From Haloarcula argentinensis DSM 12282 (GTDB taxonomy: Archaea > Halobacteriota > Halobacteria > Halobacteriales > Haloarculaceae): a DNA stretch of 64,000 nt. The DNA is taken from contig AOLX01000005.1 of NCBI GenBank assembly GCA_000336895.1, positions 62,001-126,000 of the forward strand, written 5' to 3'. The position numbers and the translations under genes are program-made. A model generated the notes under the pieces. That model was not told the origin of the DNA and did no database searches. It saw only the letters and a list, made by a program, of their open reading frames with translations. Below, piece by piece: positions 63,436 to 64,000 of the stretch (the stretch's first letter is position 1; each line of letters opens with the position of its first letter).

Positions 63436-64000
63436 CTACTGGTCGTGTCGTCGAATCGACTCCCTGAACTGCGTGCGGTCCGCTTCGCTGATCGTTCCGA
63501 CGTGCTCTCTGGTCGTCGTCTCAGTCTCCGTCTCGATTCCCCGCATGACTTCGCACATGTGCGTTGCGGTCACCTCGACGACGACGCCGTGCGCATCGAG
63601 TTCATCCGCCAGACCGACCGCAATATCCCGCGTGAGTGTCTCCTGTGTCGTCAGTTGGCGTGACTGCCACCGGACGTACCGGATGAGCTTTGACAGTCCC
63701 ACCATCTCCTCCCCGGGTCTGTACGCCACGTGAGCAACGCCCTGGAAGGGGAGCAGGTGATGTTCGCACATGCTGTGAAGCGGAATTCCGGTTTTGACGA
63801 TGAGACCATCGGTCTCCGCATCGAAGGTCCGCATTACGGGTCCAGACTCGGACCGAGAGCCTTCAGTCAGGGTCTCGAACATTTCCGGGACACGCCGGCT
63901 CCACGTATCCGATAGCCCCGCCGAATCTGGGTCACGGCCAGCGGCTTCGAGCAGGAGGCGAGCACCACGTCGCGCCTTCTCTTCGTCGAAGCCGTCTGTC
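63436..64000 (-). CDS. folE: GTP cyclohydrolase I (FolE), 5' end outside the window
   Basis: The frame is open to base 64000, giving the C-terminal 187 residues; the N-terminus is missing. The start seen here, DEEKARRGARLLLEAAGRDP, is the family N-terminal helix. The zinc ligands are Cys and His in MCEHHLLPF and Cys in THMCEVMRG. FAYRPGE-like AYRPGEEMVGLSKL and the YVRWQSRQLTTQE segment are typical. It makes dihydroneopterin triphosphate from GTP, the first step of folate synthesis. It closes the folate set in this window. Confidence 0.92.
   Translation of the reverse strand, partial: TDGFDEEKARRGARLLLEAAGRDPDSAGLSDTWSRRVPEMFETLTEGSRSESGPVMRTFDAETDGLIVKTGIPLHSMCEHHLLPFQGVAHVAYRPGEEMVGLSKLIRYVRWQSRQLTTQETLTRDIAVGLADELDAHGVVVEVTATHMCEVMRGIETETETTTREHVGTISEADRTQFRESIRRHDQ

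Noticed and set aside
1..64000. CRISPR array or tRNA/rRNA genes
   Set aside because: No regularly spaced direct repeats, no cloverleaf pattern and no rRNA-like stretch were found on reading both strands.

Overview
The window reads as a haloarchaeal chromosome segment, most like Haloarcula and its relatives. The proteins are strongly acidic, the genes are GC-rich with AT-rich gaps, and many start codons lie 23-33 nt downstream of an archaeal TATA box (leaderless transcripts). The gene set includes Bat-type HTH regulators, a DUF7827/BGTF-like surface protein, a fused FolC-FolP and a Tat-type lipoprotein. I see no rRNA, tRNA or CRISPR array. Names rest on motif and family recognition by eye, with no database search.

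Layout. 1-5.8 kb: the C-terminal part of a surface protein, a membrane HTH regulator, a subtilisin-like protease, a CPBP protease and a creatininase-family amidohydrolase. 6.0-10.8 kb: a two-gene formate dehydrogenase operon, with a NuoF-like subunit of unusual sequence and a NuoG/FdhF-like catalytic subunit. 11-15.6 kb: small proteins, RidA, a DMT-type protein, a K+ channel and a divergent BCCT transporter. 15.6-20.1 kb: trpE-trpG, folD, a small zinc protein and serine acetyltransferase. 20.3-24.3 kb: a decayed patch with a frameshifted symporter, an EamA transporter, an internally deleted IS5-type transposase remnant and a MITE-like inverted repeat. 24.6-35.4 kb: a ten-gene minus-strand uptake and catabolism operon (MalK, creatininase, binding protein, two permeases, TIM-barrel protein, enolase-superfamily enzyme, SDR, RidA, HAD) with a divergent IclR regulator. 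36-39.7 kb: MFS transporter, nitrilase, a 55-aa protein and a Bat-type regulator.

40-64 kb is dominated by folate-linked one-carbon metabolism: DHFR, a DmdA/LigM-like GcvT-family demethylase, a MetF-like methylene-THF reductase, two dimethylglycine/sarcosine dehydrogenase-like FAD-GcvT fusions, threonine/serine ammonia-lyase, a BCCT betaine-type transporter, FolC-FolP, formate-THF ligase, FchA and FolE. With folD and the formate dehydrogenase upstream, the window holds almost every step of an inferred route. Methylated osmolytes would be imported and demethylated onto tetrahydrofolate, the C1 unit oxidised through methylene-, methenyl- and formyl-THF to formate, and formate oxidised to CO2. 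Folate synthesis is largely encoded alongside. The linkage is an inference; the individual families are clear.
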